The position numbers and the translations under genes are program-made. Under the pieces are notes generated by a model. It did not search any database, was not told the DNA's origin, and worked only from the letters and a program-made list of their open reading frames with translations. DNA of 64,000 nucleotides from Microvirga arabica (lineage in GTDB: Bacteria > Pseudomonadota > Alphaproteobacteria > Rhizobiales > Beijerinckiaceae): NCBI RefSeq assembly GCF_016811235.1, contig NZ_JAFBID010000015.1:1-64000 (forward strand), given 5' to 3'. This document shows, piece after piece, positions 26,148-35,144 of this stretch. Every line of letters begins with the position of its first letter. Position 1 is the first letter of the stretch.

Positions 26148-26714
26148 TTAGAGCTCGTCGTCGCCGCCAGCTTCGGCCAGGGCCGCGCCGACTTCAAGGC
26201 CGAGATCGTCGAGGTTGGTTTCCTCGCGGGTCGTGACCGCCTCGCCGCGCGCCTGGCGCTCGGCTTCCTCGGGGCTGCGGGCGACGTTGATCGTCACCTG
26301 AACCTCGACCTCCGGATGGAGGGCGACCGGCACAGCGTGCAGGCCGATGGTCTTGATCGGCTGGTTGATGGCGATCTGGTTGCGATCGACCGTGAAGCCG
26401 TTCTGGGTCATGATCTCGGCGAGGTCGCGGGTGGAGACCGAGCCGTAGAGCACACCGGTCTCGCCCGACTGGCGCAGGATGATGAAGCTCTGGCCGTTCA
26501 GCTTCTCGCCGACGGTCTCAGCTTCCTTGCGGCGCTCAAGGTTGCGGGCCTCAAGCTGGGCGCGCTGAGCGTCGAAGTGCTTCTTGTTGGCCTCGGTGGC
26601 GCGCAGAGCCTTGCCGCGCGGCAGGAGGAAGTTGCGGGCATAGCCCGAGCGGACCTTCACGGTCTCGCCCATCTGGCCGAGCTTTGCGACGCGCTCGAGA
26701 AGGATCACTTCCAT
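26148..26714 (-). CDS. rplI: 50S ribosomal protein L9
   Basis: A 188-residue L9 with the N-terminal domain [15 protein letters not shown], the [15 protein letters not shown] signature, a connecting helix and the C-terminal rRNA-binding domain. An acidic tail of about 40 residues (ending AGGDDEL) extends past the E. coli length, as usual in Alphaproteobacteria. It follows the DUF2232 gene by 23 bp and ends at a strong terminator. Confidence 0.97.
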   Translation of the reverse strand: MEVILLERVAKLGQMGETVKVRSGYARNFLLPRGKALRATEANKKHFDAQRAQLEARNLERRKEAETVGEKLNGQSFIILRQSGETGVLYGSVSTRDLAEIMTQNGFTVDRNQIAINQPIKTIGLHAVPVALHPEVEVQVTINVARSPEEAERQARGEAVTTREETNLDDLGLEVGAALAEAGGDDEL

Positions 26715-26737
26715 GGTTGTCTCCTTTAGGTTCGTGA

Positions 26738-27700
26738 TCAGGTGGAAAGGGTTGGAGGCGGAGTCGGCCGCGTGCCGAAGCGGCGGCGCAGGCCGAAGGT
26801 GGAATCGGCAATGCCGAAGAGGGCCAGGGCCACCATCAGGATGCCCTGGGTGACGAAGATCAGGACGTACATGGCGCTCAGAAGGAACGCCCGGCCCGAC
26901 TTGCCGCGGGTGCGGTCATGGACTGCGGCGAGGCCCTGCAGGGCAAAGGCCATCAGGAACGCGCCCGACAGGGCCAGGCCCAGCGCGCCGATGAAGCCGT
27001 CGAAGTTTGCCAGAATGAGGGCCCCGATCAGGATCAGCCCGGCGGAGCGAGGCATCACCAGCTCCGGCACAGGCGGCCAGGGGCGCGGCAGGCGCTTGGA
27101 CGCCAGGACAATCCGGCCGGCGGCCCAGAGATAGAGCGCCAGAATGGTCACGAAGCCCTGCGCCGACAGGAACGACGTCAGCCGCGAGAAGATGGCGATC
27201 AGCTGCTCGCGGGTCTCGGCATCGAGAGCCCCTTCGCCCGTGGCGGCGAACTGGGCGTTCACGAAGGCCTCGGCCACGTCGCGGGTGTTCTGGGCGAAGG
27301 CGCCGTAGTCGCCGCCCGTCGAGATCACGCCAGCAGCGATGATTGTCAGGGCAGCGGTTGCTGCGGCCCAGGCCAGAAGCCGTCCAACCGGGTACCATTC
27401 CATGGTCCCGTCCTGTCCGGGGCGCCCGAGCAGGGCGAGGTAGGACAGCCACCAGGCGGGCAGGGCGGTGATCAGCGCGAAGCCGATGCCGCTGAGGGGG
27501 GACAGGATGAGCGCGATGGCGAGGCCGCCCACGACGGCCGCTACGAGGCCGGAGCGGTGATCCCAGCCGAGGGACACGATTAGGACGGGAATGGGGGCGA
27601 GCAGGTACAGCATGGCCGCCAGCGGCGTCGCTTTCACGATCACCGCGGTCAGGAGGGCTGATACGAGGCCCGCGCCTATGCCTGTTGCTACAAAATTCAT
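26738..27700 (-). CDS. DUF2232 membrane protein
   Basis: A 320-residue polytopic membrane protein with about eight hydrophobic helices, found between rpsR and rplI throughout Hyphomicrobiales. It matches the YybS/DUF2232 family, whose function is unknown. It is co-transcribed with the ribosomal proteins. A hairpin just upstream may lower its expression relative to rpsF-rpsR. Confidence 0.85.
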   Translation of the reverse strand: MNFVATGIGAGLVSALLTAVIVKATPLAAMLYLLAPIPVLIVSLGWDHRSGLVAAVVGGLAIALILSPLSGIGFALITALPAWWLSYLALLGRPGQDGTMEWYPVGRLLAWAAATAALTIIAAGVISTGGDYGAFAQNTRDVAEAFVNAQFAATGEGALDAETREQLIAIFSRLTSFLSAQGFVTILALYLWAAGRIVLASKRLPRPWPPVPELVMPRSAGLILIGALILANFDGFIGALGLALSGAFLMAFALQGLAAVHDRTRGKSGRAFLLSAMYVLIFVTQGILMVALALFGIADSTFGLRRRFGTRPTPPPTLST

Positions 27701-27793
27701 CGTCTCGCTGTCCCGCTGCTCATCGGCAGGGTTAGAGGCTTTTGCCTCAACTGACCCGGCGGAGTTTCACCGCTGGGCGATCTGGTTAAGGAT

Positions 27794-27816
27794 GCGGGCC
27801 GCTCGTGGCGGCCCGC
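27794..27816 (-). terminator. Hairpin between rpsR and the DUF2232 gene, possible partial terminator
   Basis: A GC-rich stem (GCGGGCCGC / GCGGCCCGC) with a short loop lies just after the rpsR stop. There is no good U-run, so attenuation or mRNA 3'-end protection is more likely than full termination. Confidence 0.5.
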
Positions 27817-27826
27817 AGGGTCTTGC

Positions 27827-28087
27827 TTAGCGGATCACGTAGGGCAGGAGGCCCAGGAAGCGGGCGCGCTTGATCGCCTGGGCGAGCTCACGCTGCTTCT
27901 TGGCCGACACGGCCGTGATGCGGGACGGAACGATCTTGCCGCGCTCGGAAATGTAGCGGGACAGGAGCTTCGTGTCCTTGTAGTCGATCTTCGGCGCGTT
28001 GGGGCCCGAGAACGGGCAGGTCTTGCGACGACGGAAGAACGGACGACGGCCGCCGCCAGCGGCTCCACCGGTTGCACCAAATGCCAT
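27827..28087 (-). CDS. rpsR: 30S ribosomal protein S18
   Basis: An 86-residue S18, the S6 partner on the 30S platform. After a Gly-rich N-terminus the core reads [28 protein letters not shown] and [21 protein letters not shown]. It lies 2 bp downstream of rpsF. Confidence 0.97.
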   Translation of the reverse strand: MAFGATGGAAGGGRRPFFRRRKTCPFSGPNAPKIDYKDTKLLSRYISERGKIVPSRITAVSAKKQRELAQAIKRARFLGLLPYVIR

Positions 28088-28089
28088 GA

Positions 28090-28494
28090 TTAAGCCTCCT
28101 CGCCTTCGCCGGCGCCATCGAAGCCGCCGCCGTCGCGCTCACGGCGCTCGCGGTCCTTGCGCTCGTCGCGGTCGCGCTTCTGCATCATCACGGACGGCTC
28201 GGTCTCGAGCTCTTCGACCTTGATGGTCATGAAGCGAAGGATGTCTTCGTTGATGCGCATCTGACGTTCCATCTCGGCCACGGCCGGAGCCGGAGCGTTG
28301 AGGTTGAACATCGTGAAATGCGCCTTGCGGTTCTTCTTGATGCGGTAGGCGAGGGACTTCACGCCCCACATCTCGGTCTTGTCAACGCTGCCGCCGTTCT
28401 GCTCGATGACACCCTTGTACTGGTCGACCATAGCCTCGACCTGCTGCGGGGTGACATCCTGGCGAGCCATGAAGATATGCTCATAGAGAGGCAT
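28090..28494 (-). CDS. rpsF: 30S ribosomal protein S6
   Basis: A 134-residue S6: [19 protein letters not shown] start, then [18 protein letters not shown] and the [19 protein letters not shown] segment. The C-terminal tail after residue ~100 is highly charged (many Arg, Asp, Glu and Gly), as usual in this class. It is the first gene of the minus-strand ribosomal unit; the promoter should lie in the 316-bp region upstream. Confidence 0.97.
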   Translation of the reverse strand: MPLYEHIFMARQDVTPQQVEAMVDQYKGVIEQNGGSVDKTEMWGVKSLAYRIKKNRKAHFTMFNLNAPAPAVAEMERQMRINEDILRFMTIKVEELETEPSVMMQKRDRDERKDRERRERDGGGFDGAGEGEEA

Positions 28495-28810
28495 AGTGGG
28501 CCTTTCTCAGGGTTTGAGTTTCAAGCCTTGCACTGTTTTGACGAGTGTCTCGGCCGTTTCGCGCATCCGATCGGCGCCAAGCCCTTCGAGCCTGCAAGGC
28601 CCGAGCGATTGTCGAAGGCGGAGACACGGGACGACGGGACCGAAGTCCCTGCATGGCCAAGCCATACCGTCCGTTCAGCCCCCGGCCGGAGCGAACGCGA
28701 AGCGGGGGCTATAGGCGATTTGGGCCGGGAAGGCAAGCATCAGGCTACCAAGGCAATGGAGATGAGAGAAAAAAGCGCGAGGGCTAGGGCAAGCCCCACG
28801 AACCTTCTTC
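28495..28810. other. Leader/promoter region upstream of rpsF, no gene seen
   Basis: About 316 bases between rpsF and a possible small membrane-protein gene. No coding frame is convincing. The stretch should contain the rpsF promoter and 5'-leader. S6:S18 leaders in other bacteria contain a structure with a CCG bulge that binds the proteins; I could not identify it with confidence. Confidence 0.4.
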
Positions 28811-28990
28811 TCAAAGCAAGAGGAGGGCAGGCAAGGCGAACAAGAGGAATGGCCCGGTGGCCGCCATAGCAAGAGCCATGGCGAATCCATTCTCCTCAGG
28901 TCCCCAATTCGTCAGAACAGCTATCGCAACCATCCAAAGCCAGAAGGACGTCACAAGGCTGACGATGATCAATGTAAAAGTGCGTAGCAT
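28811..28990 (-). CDS. Small hydrophobic protein
   Basis: A 59-residue frame with two likely membrane helices (FTLIIVSLVTSFWLWMVAIAV near residues 5-26 and a Leu/Ala-rich segment at the C-terminus) joined by a short polar loop. No family is recognised. The ATG at 28990 has only a weak ribosome-binding site; a GTG at 29008 is also possible. It lies between the divergent rpsF and pdxJ units. Confidence 0.35.
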   Translation of the reverse strand: MLRTFTLIIVSLVTSFWLWMVAIAVLTNWGPEENGFAMALAMAATGPFLLFALPALLLL

Positions 28991-29131
28991 TGCCCCGGAA
29001 CAACTCACTCTATCGTAACTTAGTTACTATAAACTGGGGCTTGCCGCTGCAACTGATAATTAGGTTGAGTGACATCCGCTCGGGTCCGGTAACATCTAGG
29101 AAATGAGCCGCTCTCTGCTACAAACACCCTT

Positions 29132-29890
29132 ATGAACGCTCCTTCTCTGCGCCTCGGCGTCAACATCGATCACGTCGCCACCGTCCGGAACGCCCGCGGC
29201 GGCGTCCATCCCGATCCGATCCGGGCCGCCCATCTGGCGGTTCTGGCCGGCGCCGACGGGATCACGGCCCATCTGCGCGAGGACCGGAGGCATATCCGCG
29301 ACCAGGACATGGAGCGGCTGAAGCGCCAGCTTTTCGTGCCGCTCAACTTCGAGATGGCCGCTACCTCCGAGATGGTGAGCCTCGCTACCCGGCTCCATCC
29401 TCATGCGGCCTGCCTCGTGCCGGAGAAGCGCGAGGAGCGCACCACCGAAGGCGGGCTCGACATCGTCGGTGGCCATGCCCATCTGCGTCCGGTGATCAAG
29501 GAACTGAAAGGCGAGGGCATCCGCGTGTCGCTGTTCGTCGAGCCGGAGGTGGAGGTCATGGACGCCGCCTGCGATTTGCAGGCGCCTGTCGTCGAGCTTC
29601 ATACCGGCACCTATTGCGAGGCCGTTGTCGAAGGCGACGAGGCCAGAATCGCCCATGAGTTGGAGCGCCTGCGACGGGCGGCCGAGCACGGAGCGAGGAT
29701 CGGCCTCGAGATCCATGCCGGCCACGGACTCGATCTCGCCTCGGTGCGGCCGGTGGCGGCCATTCCGCAGATCGTGGAGCTCAATATCGGCCATTCCCTC
29801 ATCGGCGAGGCGATCTTCATGGGGCTCGACGAGGCCGTGCGGGCCATGCGCGCCGCCATGGACGAGGGCCGGGCACAGGTGCCGGCATGA
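29132..29890 (+). CDS. pdxJ: Pyridoxine 5'-phosphate synthase
   Basis: A 252-residue TIM-barrel enzyme that condenses 3-amino-2-oxopropyl phosphate and 1-deoxyxylulose 5-phosphate to pyridoxine 5'-phosphate. [17 protein letters not shown] is the family opening; [21 protein letters not shown] and LEIHAGHGL follow, and [13 protein letters not shown] ends the phosphate site. It overlaps acpS by 4 nt (ATGA). It starts the pdxJ-acpS-lepB-rnc-era unit. Confidence 0.97.
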   Translation: MNAPSLRLGVNIDHVATVRNARGGVHPDPIRAAHLAVLAGADGITAHLREDRRHIRDQDMERLKRQLFVPLNFEMAATSEMVSLATRLHPHAACLVPEKREERTTEGGLDIVGGHAHLRPVIKELKGEGIRVSLFVEPEVEVMDAACDLQAPVVELHTGTYCEAVVEGDEARIAHELERLRRAAEHGARIGLEIHAGHGLDLASVRPVAAIPQIVELNIGHSLIGEAIFMGLDEAVRAMRAAMDEGRAQVPA

Positions 29891-30285
29891 TCCTCGGCAT
29901 CGGGTCCGATCTCTGCGACATCCGGCGGATCGAGAAGTCCATCGAACGCTTCGGCGACCGCTTCACGCACCGCGTCTATACGGAGGGCGAGCGGGCCAGG
30001 AGCGACCGCCGGGCCGCCCGGGCTCCTTCTTATGCCCGCCGCTTCGCCGCCAAGGAGGCCTGCGCCAAGGCCTTAGGGACAGGCCTTAGCCATGGCGTCT
30101 TCTGGCGCGACATGGAGGTGGTTAACCTGCCCGGCGGGCGCCCGACCATGCGCCTGACGGGAGGTGCCTTGGAGCGCCTGCAGGCTATGACACCCGAGGG
30201 GCACAAGGCGGTGGTCCACGTGTCCTTGACTGACGACCCACCCATGGCCCAGGCCTTCGTGATCATTGAGGCGCTGCCCGCCTGA
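29887..30285 (+). CDS. acpS: Holo-[acyl-carrier-protein] synthase
   Basis: A 132-residue AcpS that transfers 4'-phosphopantetheine from CoA to apo-[23 protein letters not shown] carries the Mg-binding Asp, and [14 protein letters not shown] is the second conserved motif. It overlaps pdxJ by 4 nt, so translational coupling is likely. Confidence 0.96.
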   Translation: MILGIGSDLCDIRRIEKSIERFGDRFTHRVYTEGERARSDRRAARAPSYARRFAAKEACAKALGTGLSHGVFWRDMEVVNLPGGRPTMRLTGGALERLQAMTPEGHKAVVHVSLTDDPPMAQAFVIIEALPA

Positions 30286-30380
30286 AACGGGGGCTGCGTT
30301 GCGGCAGGGCGCGGCTTAGGTTAGAGCATGGCGCGGCAAAGCGGCCTTCCGGGTCGCAATCAGACGCCGTAACGACGATA

Positions 30381-30424
30381 TCGAGAGAGGCTTGCACCCG
30401 GGGCTGAGTGCAAACCCCTCTCGA
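30381..30424 (+). promoter_or_regulatory. Inverted-repeat leader upstream of lepB
   Basis: An interrupted palindrome with matching arms TCGAGA / TCTCGA, GG / CC and TTGCAC / GTGCAA around a ~10-nt loop lies about 60 bp before the lepB start. No T-tract follows. It could be an operator or a leader structure controlling lepB separately from pdxJ-acpS. Confidence 0.45.
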
Positions 30425-30483
30425 CTGTCACAGCACAGGAAGGCGGCAGTGACTGCCCCTTCAAAGAGCATAGGTCGAGCGAC

Positions 30484-31260
30484 GTGAGCGAAAAAACCGG
30501 CAAATACGTAGGTAGCACCGTGAAGAACGAAGAAGGCGGCCTCTGGGAAACGATCAAGGTCATCATCCAGGCCCTTCTGATCGCGGTGGTCGTGCGCACC
30601 GTGCTGTTCCAGCCCTTCAACATCCCATCGGGCTCTCTCATCCCGACCCTGCTGATCGGCGATTACCTGTTCGTCTCCAAGTATTCCTACGGCTATTCCA
30701 AGCACTCGATTCCCTTCAGCCCGGGCCTCTTCTCCGGCCGCATCTTCGGCTCCGAGCCCAAGCGCGGCGAGATCGCTGTGTTCAAGCTGCCGAAGGACAA
30801 CTCGACGGACTACATCAAACGCGTGATCGGGCTGCCCGGCGACAAGATCCAGGTGATCAGCGGCGTGCTGCACATCAACGGCCAGCCGATTCAGCGCGAG
30901 CGCGTCGAGGATTACAAGACCACCGACCTCTACGGCCGCACCATCAGCGTTCCGCAGTTCCGGGAGACCCTGCCCGGCGGCGTGACCTACAACGTCATCG
31001 AGCGCGATGCCGACCGCGGCTACTGGGACAACACCAATGTCTACACGGTGCAGCCCGGCCACTTCTTCATGATGGGTGACAACCGGGACAACTCCACCGA
31101 TTCCCGCGACGAGGCGAGCGTCGGGCAGGTGCCGTTCGAGAATCTCGTGGGCCGCGCCGAAATCATCTTCTTCTCGATCGACGAGACCGCATCCCTGTGG
31201 CGTCCGTGGGAATGGCCGCAGAAGATCCGCTGGAACCGTCTCTTCGAGGGGATCCGCTGA
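30484..31260 (+). CDS. lepB: Signal peptidase I
   Basis: A 258-residue inner-membrane protease that removes Sec and Tat signal peptides. One N-terminal helix (IQALLIAVVVRTVLF) precedes the catalytic Ser in NIPSGSLIPTL and the Lys in DYIKRVIGLPGD. The GDNRDNSTDSR box D/E is intact. A GTG start at 30484 fits the usual MSEKTGKYVG-type opening. It is followed at 3 bp by rnc. Confidence 0.95.
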   Translation: MSEKTGKYVGSTVKNEEGGLWETIKVIIQALLIAVVVRTVLFQPFNIPSGSLIPTLLIGDYLFVSKYSYGYSKHSIPFSPGLFSGRIFGSEPKRGEIAVFKLPKDNSTDYIKRVIGLPGDKIQVISGVLHINGQPIQRERVEDYKTTDLYGRTISVPQFRETLPGGVTYNVIERDADRGYWDNTNVYTVQPGHFFMMGDNRDNSTDSRDEASVGQVPFENLVGRAEIIFFSIDETASLWRPWEWPQKIRWNRLFEGIR

Positions 31261-31263
31261 CCC

Positions 31264-31974
31264 GTGGCACGTCGCAAGCCGAAACTCGATGAGCTTCTGA
31301 ACAAGCTCGACTACCGCTTTGAAAACCCTGCACTCCTGGACGAAGCGCTGACCCATGTCAGCGCCCCCAAGGCCGATGGGCAAAGCTATCAGAGACTGGA
31401 ATTCCTGGGCGACCGGGTGCTCGGCCTCGCCATCGCCGACCTGCTCTACCGCACCTTTCCGGGCGCCCCCGAGGGCGAGTTGTCCCGGCGTCTGGCGGAA
31501 CTGGTGCGGCGCGAGAGCTGCGCCGAAATTGCCATCGCGTGGGATGTCGGACCCTACCTCAAGCTCGGCGCCGGCGAGGCGCATGCGGGCGAGCGGCGCA
31601 ACCAGACCATTCTGGCGGATGTGTGCGAGGCCATCATCGGCGCCGTCTTCCTGGATGGCGGCTACGATGCTGCCCGCAGCGTGGTCGAGCGCGCGTTCCA
31701 GCCATTGCTGGAGGCGCCCCGCCGCCCCTTGCGCGATCCCAAGAGTGCCCTGCAGGAATGGGCTCAAGGGCGTGGCCTGCCGCCCCCGACCTACGCCATC
31801 GTCGAGCAGACCGGACCGGACCACGCGCCCAAGTTCCGCGTGATGGTGAAGGTCAAGGGAGCGGAAACCGAGTTCGGCCTCGGCACATCGAAGCGCATCG
31901 CGGAACAGGCGGCGGCGCGGAGCCTTCTCTTGAGAGAGGGTGTCTGGACGGAGGAAGAGCATGGAACAGCCTGA
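31264..31974 (+). CDS. rnc: Ribonuclease III
   Basis: A 236-residue double-strand-specific endoribonuclease that processes rRNA and mRNA. The RNase III signature QRLEFLGDRVLGL carries the metal-binding Glu and Asp. A second acidic patch is DVCEAIIGAVFLDGG. A C-terminal dsRNA-binding domain starts near residue 160. The end overlaps era by 14 nt. Confidence 0.96.
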   Translation: MARRKPKLDELLNKLDYRFENPALLDEALTHVSAPKADGQSYQRLEFLGDRVLGLAIADLLYRTFPGAPEGELSRRLAELVRRESCAEIAIAWDVGPYLKLGAGEAHAGERRNQTILADVCEAIIGAVFLDGGYDAARSVVERAFQPLLEAPRRPLRDPKSALQEWAQGRGLPPPTYAIVEQTGPDHAPKFRVMVKVKGAETEFGLGTSKRIAEQAAARSLLLREGVWTEEEHGTA

Positions 31975-32875
31975 GCAAACCCAAACCAAGGCCGGTTTCG
32001 TCGCTCTCATCGGCGCCCCGAATGCCGGCAAGTCGACGCTGCTGAACTCGCTCGTCGGCTCCAAAGTCTCGATCGTGTCCCGCAAGGTGCAGACCACGCG
32101 CGCGCTGGTGCGCGGCATCGCCATCGAGGGCGAGGCGCAGATCGTGTTCGTGGACACGCCCGGCATCTTCAAGCCGAAGCGCCGTCTCGACCGCGCCATG
32201 GTCACCTCGGCCTGGGGCAGCGCGGGCGATGCGGACGTGATCGCCCTCCTGCTCGACGTGCGCAAGGGCATCGACGAGGAGGCCGAGGCGATCCTCGCCA
32301 AGCTGTCCGAGCTGAAACGCCAGAAGGTCCTGATCCTCAACAAGATCGACCTGATCGAGCGCTCCAAGCTTCTGGAGATGGCGGCCAAGCTCAACGAGCA
32401 GGTGCCGTTCGCCCATACCTTCATGATCTCGGCCCTCAAGGGCGACGGCATCGAGACCATGAAGCGCCAGCTTGCCCAGATGATGCCGGAAGGGCCATGG
32501 CTCTATCCGGAGGACCAAATTTCCGACGCGCCCCTGCGCATGCTGGCGGCCGAGATCACCCGCGAGAAGATCTACGAGCGCCTGCACGAGGAGCTGCCCT
32601 ACGAGTCGACGGTCGAGACCGATCAGTGGCAGGTGCGGCCCGACGGTTCGGTGCGCATCGAGCAGACCGTGTTCGTGGAGCGCGACAGCCAACGCAAGAT
32701 CGTGCTCGGCAAGGGCGGCCAGACCATCAAGGCCATCGGCCAGTTAGCCCGCAAGGAGATCGCCGAGATCGCCGAGACCCCCGTGCACCTGTTCCTCTTC
32801 GTGAAGGTGCGCGAGAACTGGAGCGACGATCCCGAGCGCTACCGGGAGATGGGCCTGGAGTTCCCGCGCGGTTAG
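31961..32875 (+). CDS. era: GTPase Era
   Basis: A 304-residue GTPase for 16S rRNA maturation. G1 is GAPNAGKSTLLN, G3 is DTPG and G4 is NKID. A KH domain at the C-terminus includes KIVLGKGGQTIK. The ATG at 31961, inside the rnc end, has GGAGGAAG upstream and gives a normal N-terminus. Recombination gene recO, usually next, is displaced 6 kb downstream. Confidence 0.96.
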   Translation: MEQPEQTQTKAGFVALIGAPNAGKSTLLNSLVGSKVSIVSRKVQTTRALVRGIAIEGEAQIVFVDTPGIFKPKRRLDRAMVTSAWGSAGDADVIALLLDVRKGIDEEAEAILAKLSELKRQKVLILNKIDLIERSKLLEMAAKLNEQVPFAHTFMISALKGDGIETMKRQLAQMMPEGPWLYPEDQISDAPLRMLAAEITREKIYERLHEELPYESTVETDQWQVRPDGSVRIEQTVFVERDSQRKIVLGKGGQTIKAIGQLARKEIAEIAETPVHLFLFVKVRENWSDDPERYREMGLEFPRG

Positions 32876-32944
32876 CGCAGCATCTGGATTTCTGGTCCAT
32901 CAACAAGACGCAGCTATAGGCTTTGCACGGATAGCTAGTTCCTT

Positions 32945-33035
32945 CGTCATCACGAGCCTTGTGCCGGTGATCCGATTGCTTGAAGCGCGGCGCCTCTCAG
33001 CATCGGGATGGCCGGGACAAGCCCGGCCATGACGT
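32945..33035. repeat. Dispersed palindromic repeat, ATGGCCGGG type
   Basis: An element of about 90 bp between era and the chemoreceptor gene. Its right end has the 23-bp palindrome ATGGCCGGG-ACAAG-CCCGGCCAT (33008-33030); the left end carries CGTCAT..CCTTGTGCCGG. The palindrome recurs at 60842-60864 and a diverged full copy is at 48095-48182. Confidence 0.65.
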
Positions 33036-33078
33036 CAAAGGTTGTCGTATCAGGCTTCGTGCGTTCGGCTCGATGCCT

Positions 33079-34827
33079 TTAGGCCCGGTACGCCGTTCGC
33101 AAGCCGCCCCAGTGCCGGCCGAGAACACGGATCGGCGCGTCCACCTCCTGCATCATGACGATCTTGCCGCCGCCCATGTCGCGGGCATAGGCCTGCACGA
33201 TGAAGGGCCGGGTGGAGCGGGCTGCCGTGATGCCGGCGCGGTCGTCGAAGATGCGCTTGTTGCGGGCATTCGCGGCGTTCCACACCGGATCGCCCGCCCG
33301 TTGCGGCTGCGAGTAGATCCGGTTGTGCACCGGGATATATCCGTTGCGGTCGATGGCAAGGCAGAAAGCCATCGCGGCATCCGAGGCCAGGACCTTTTCG
33401 AGGATCGGCGGCAGGAGCGTCTCGAACACCGGCAGATAGGCCGTGCCGTACTGGACCGGGTCCGTGCCCGGAATCAGCCGGTAATCCGTATCGAAGACGC
33501 TGTCCCGCGAGACTCGGCCGTCGGCCACCGCCTGCTCGATCAGCATCTCCACCTGACGGGCGGTCTCCTGGGCGAGCAGGATGCGCGGCCGGTAGCTTGC
33601 TTCCACCTGCGCGACGAAACCGTCGATGCGGACACGAGCCTCGTCGTTGAGCCGGTCGAAGCAGCAATGGATGCCCATGGGGCTGACAGCCACGATCCTG
33701 GCGCTGACGCGGCCCAGGTGCTGGATATCGATCTCAACCGGCGTACCGGTCCTCGCATCGACGCCCGTAACGGCCGCCATGAGCAGGCCACCGGAGCTGA
33801 CGTCGATCAGCCGGGAGGAAACGCTGCGCTGCGCGATCCAGAGCGTCGCCGCGCGCTCGACGGGGAACCGGTCCGCCCTGCGCCTGTCGCCGATCTCGCT
33901 CTGGCGGATAACGGTGACGAAACGCTGCCCGAGGGCCTTGGCCAATCCGTCCGCCTTCCGGGTGGCCTGATCGGCCTCGTGGGCCCTGGCGCTGGCATTC
34001 AGGGAGATGGAATCCACGTCGCCTGCGCGCTCGCTCACCTTGGCGACGCTGGCGGAGGTCACGCCGGCCAAGCGTGACGCCTCGCTGATGGCGGAATTCT
34101 GCTCCCCGACGGCGCCGCGCACGGTGTCGAAGACAGGGCGGACGCCCTGGACCGCCTCCACTACCTCCGTCACCGCGCCAGTCGAGGCCTGGGCCGTTTC
34201 GCGCAGGCGGTCGATGCGCTGGCGGATGTCGTCGGCGGCCTTGCCGGTCTGGGTGGACAGCACCTTCACTTCGCTCGCCACCACGGCAAAGCCCTTGCCG
34301 GCCTCGCCGGCCCGGGCCGCCTCGATGGTGGCGTTGAGAGCGAGAAGGTTCGTCTGGCGCGCCACCGCCGAGATCGTGTCGACGATGCCGACGATTTCCG
34401 CAGTCGCAGCGGACAGTTGCAGGATCAAATCGCTGGCCTTCTGGGCAGCCTGGATCGCGTTGTCGATCCGCGCGCTCGCATGCTCCATCGAGCGGCCGAT
34501 CTCGGACGACGTGACGGCGAGCTCCTCGGTCGACGAGGCGAGCGAGAGGCTTTCGGCCGATGCGGTCTTGCCCGAGGAGGCCAGCTCACCGGCATGGCCG
34601 CGGATCTCGGCTAGGTCCTTCTCCACGGCTGCCACGTCGGATGCCGCCACCGCGATGGCCCGCGTGACGCCCTCGATGGCTTTCAGAACATCGGCTTCCA
34701 GCGAGTCCACCACCTCGGTGTCGAGGCGGCTCTCGCGGGTGACCGGGGGCGTTTCTTCCTCCGATGCAGCCTGAACCGTCCCGCTCAGGGCATCTGTCTG
34801 TGGAGCACGCCGCAGAATACCAAACAT
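33079..34827 (-). CDS. Soluble methyl-accepting chemotaxis protein with PilZ-like domain
   Basis: A 582-residue chemoreceptor with no membrane helix. Residues ~50-300 are a coiled-coil MCP signalling domain ([20 protein letters not shown] at the tip, close to the E-x-x-x-L-A hairpin of MCPs). A PilZ-like domain follows ([11 protein letters not shown] and [10 protein letters not shown], ~315-400), the RxxxR and DxSxxG signature for cyclic-di-GMP. The C-terminal ~170 residues are a sensor-like module with [10 protein letters not shown] and [10 protein letters not shown], seen in other alphaproteobacterial MCPs. It would signal to CheA from the cytoplasm. Gene is divergent from the cyclase gene. 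Confidence 0.87.
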   Translation of the reverse strand: MFGILRRAPQTDALSGTVQAASEEETPPVTRESRLDTEVVDSLEADVLKAIEGVTRAIAVAASDVAAVEKDLAEIRGHAGELASSGKTASAESLSLASSTEELAVTSSEIGRSMEHASARIDNAIQAAQKASDLILQLSAATAEIVGIVDTISAVARQTNLLALNATIEAARAGEAGKGFAVVASEVKVLSTQTGKAADDIRQRIDRLRETAQASTGAVTEVVEAVQGVRPVFDTVRGAVGEQNSAISEASRLAGVTSASVAKVSERAGDVDSISLNASARAHEADQATRKADGLAKALGQRFVTVIRQSEIGDRRRADRFPVERAATLWIAQRSVSSRLIDVSSGGLLMAAVTGVDARTGTPVEIDIQHLGRVSARIVAVSPMGIHCCFDRLNDEARVRIDGFVAQVEASYRPRILLAQETARQVEMLIEQAVADGRVSRDSVFDTDYRLIPGTDPVQYGTAYLPVFETLLPPILEKVLASDAAMAFCLAIDRNGYIPVHNRIYSQPQRAGDPVWNAANARNKRIFDDRAGITAARSTRPFIVQAYARDMGGGKIVMMQEVDAPIRVLGRHWGGLRTAYRA

Positions 34828-35144
34828 CGCCGGGCTTCCATTCTTTTCATGCTTAACCCAGCGTCACCCGGAAACATTAAGGAAGAGACAATACTTCACG
34901 ATGTTTCGTCTCTTTTCGCCACAACCTGCACATGGATGAGCAAGCGAGGGGCAGCTCTCGAGGTCCGGCTGTGTTCCCGCAGATGGAAATCCGTTGTTTT
35001 ACGAGGTTTTCAGCGCTTTTTCGACGCAACCAGATGAACCCCAGGGCTTTAACATGAAAGTTGATGGAAAGCCGGTTCGTCCCCGGACACAGCCTTCCTG
35101 ACGTTGCGTTCCTGCCGTTTCAGCGTCGACGTCCCGGAGAGGCC
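34828..35144. other. Divergent intergenic region of chemoreceptor and cyclase genes
   Basis: 317 bases between divergent starts. It should hold both promoters. An inverted repeat AAGAGAC / GTCTCTT (34883-34914) could be an operator. The first bases carry the chemoreceptor's own leader. No gene is convincing; an open frame at 34849 is too short and atypical. Confidence 0.45.

Noticed and set aside
30316..32460. A long minus-strand frame opposite lepB, rnc and era
   Set aside because: Shadow of three essential genes with intact motifs.
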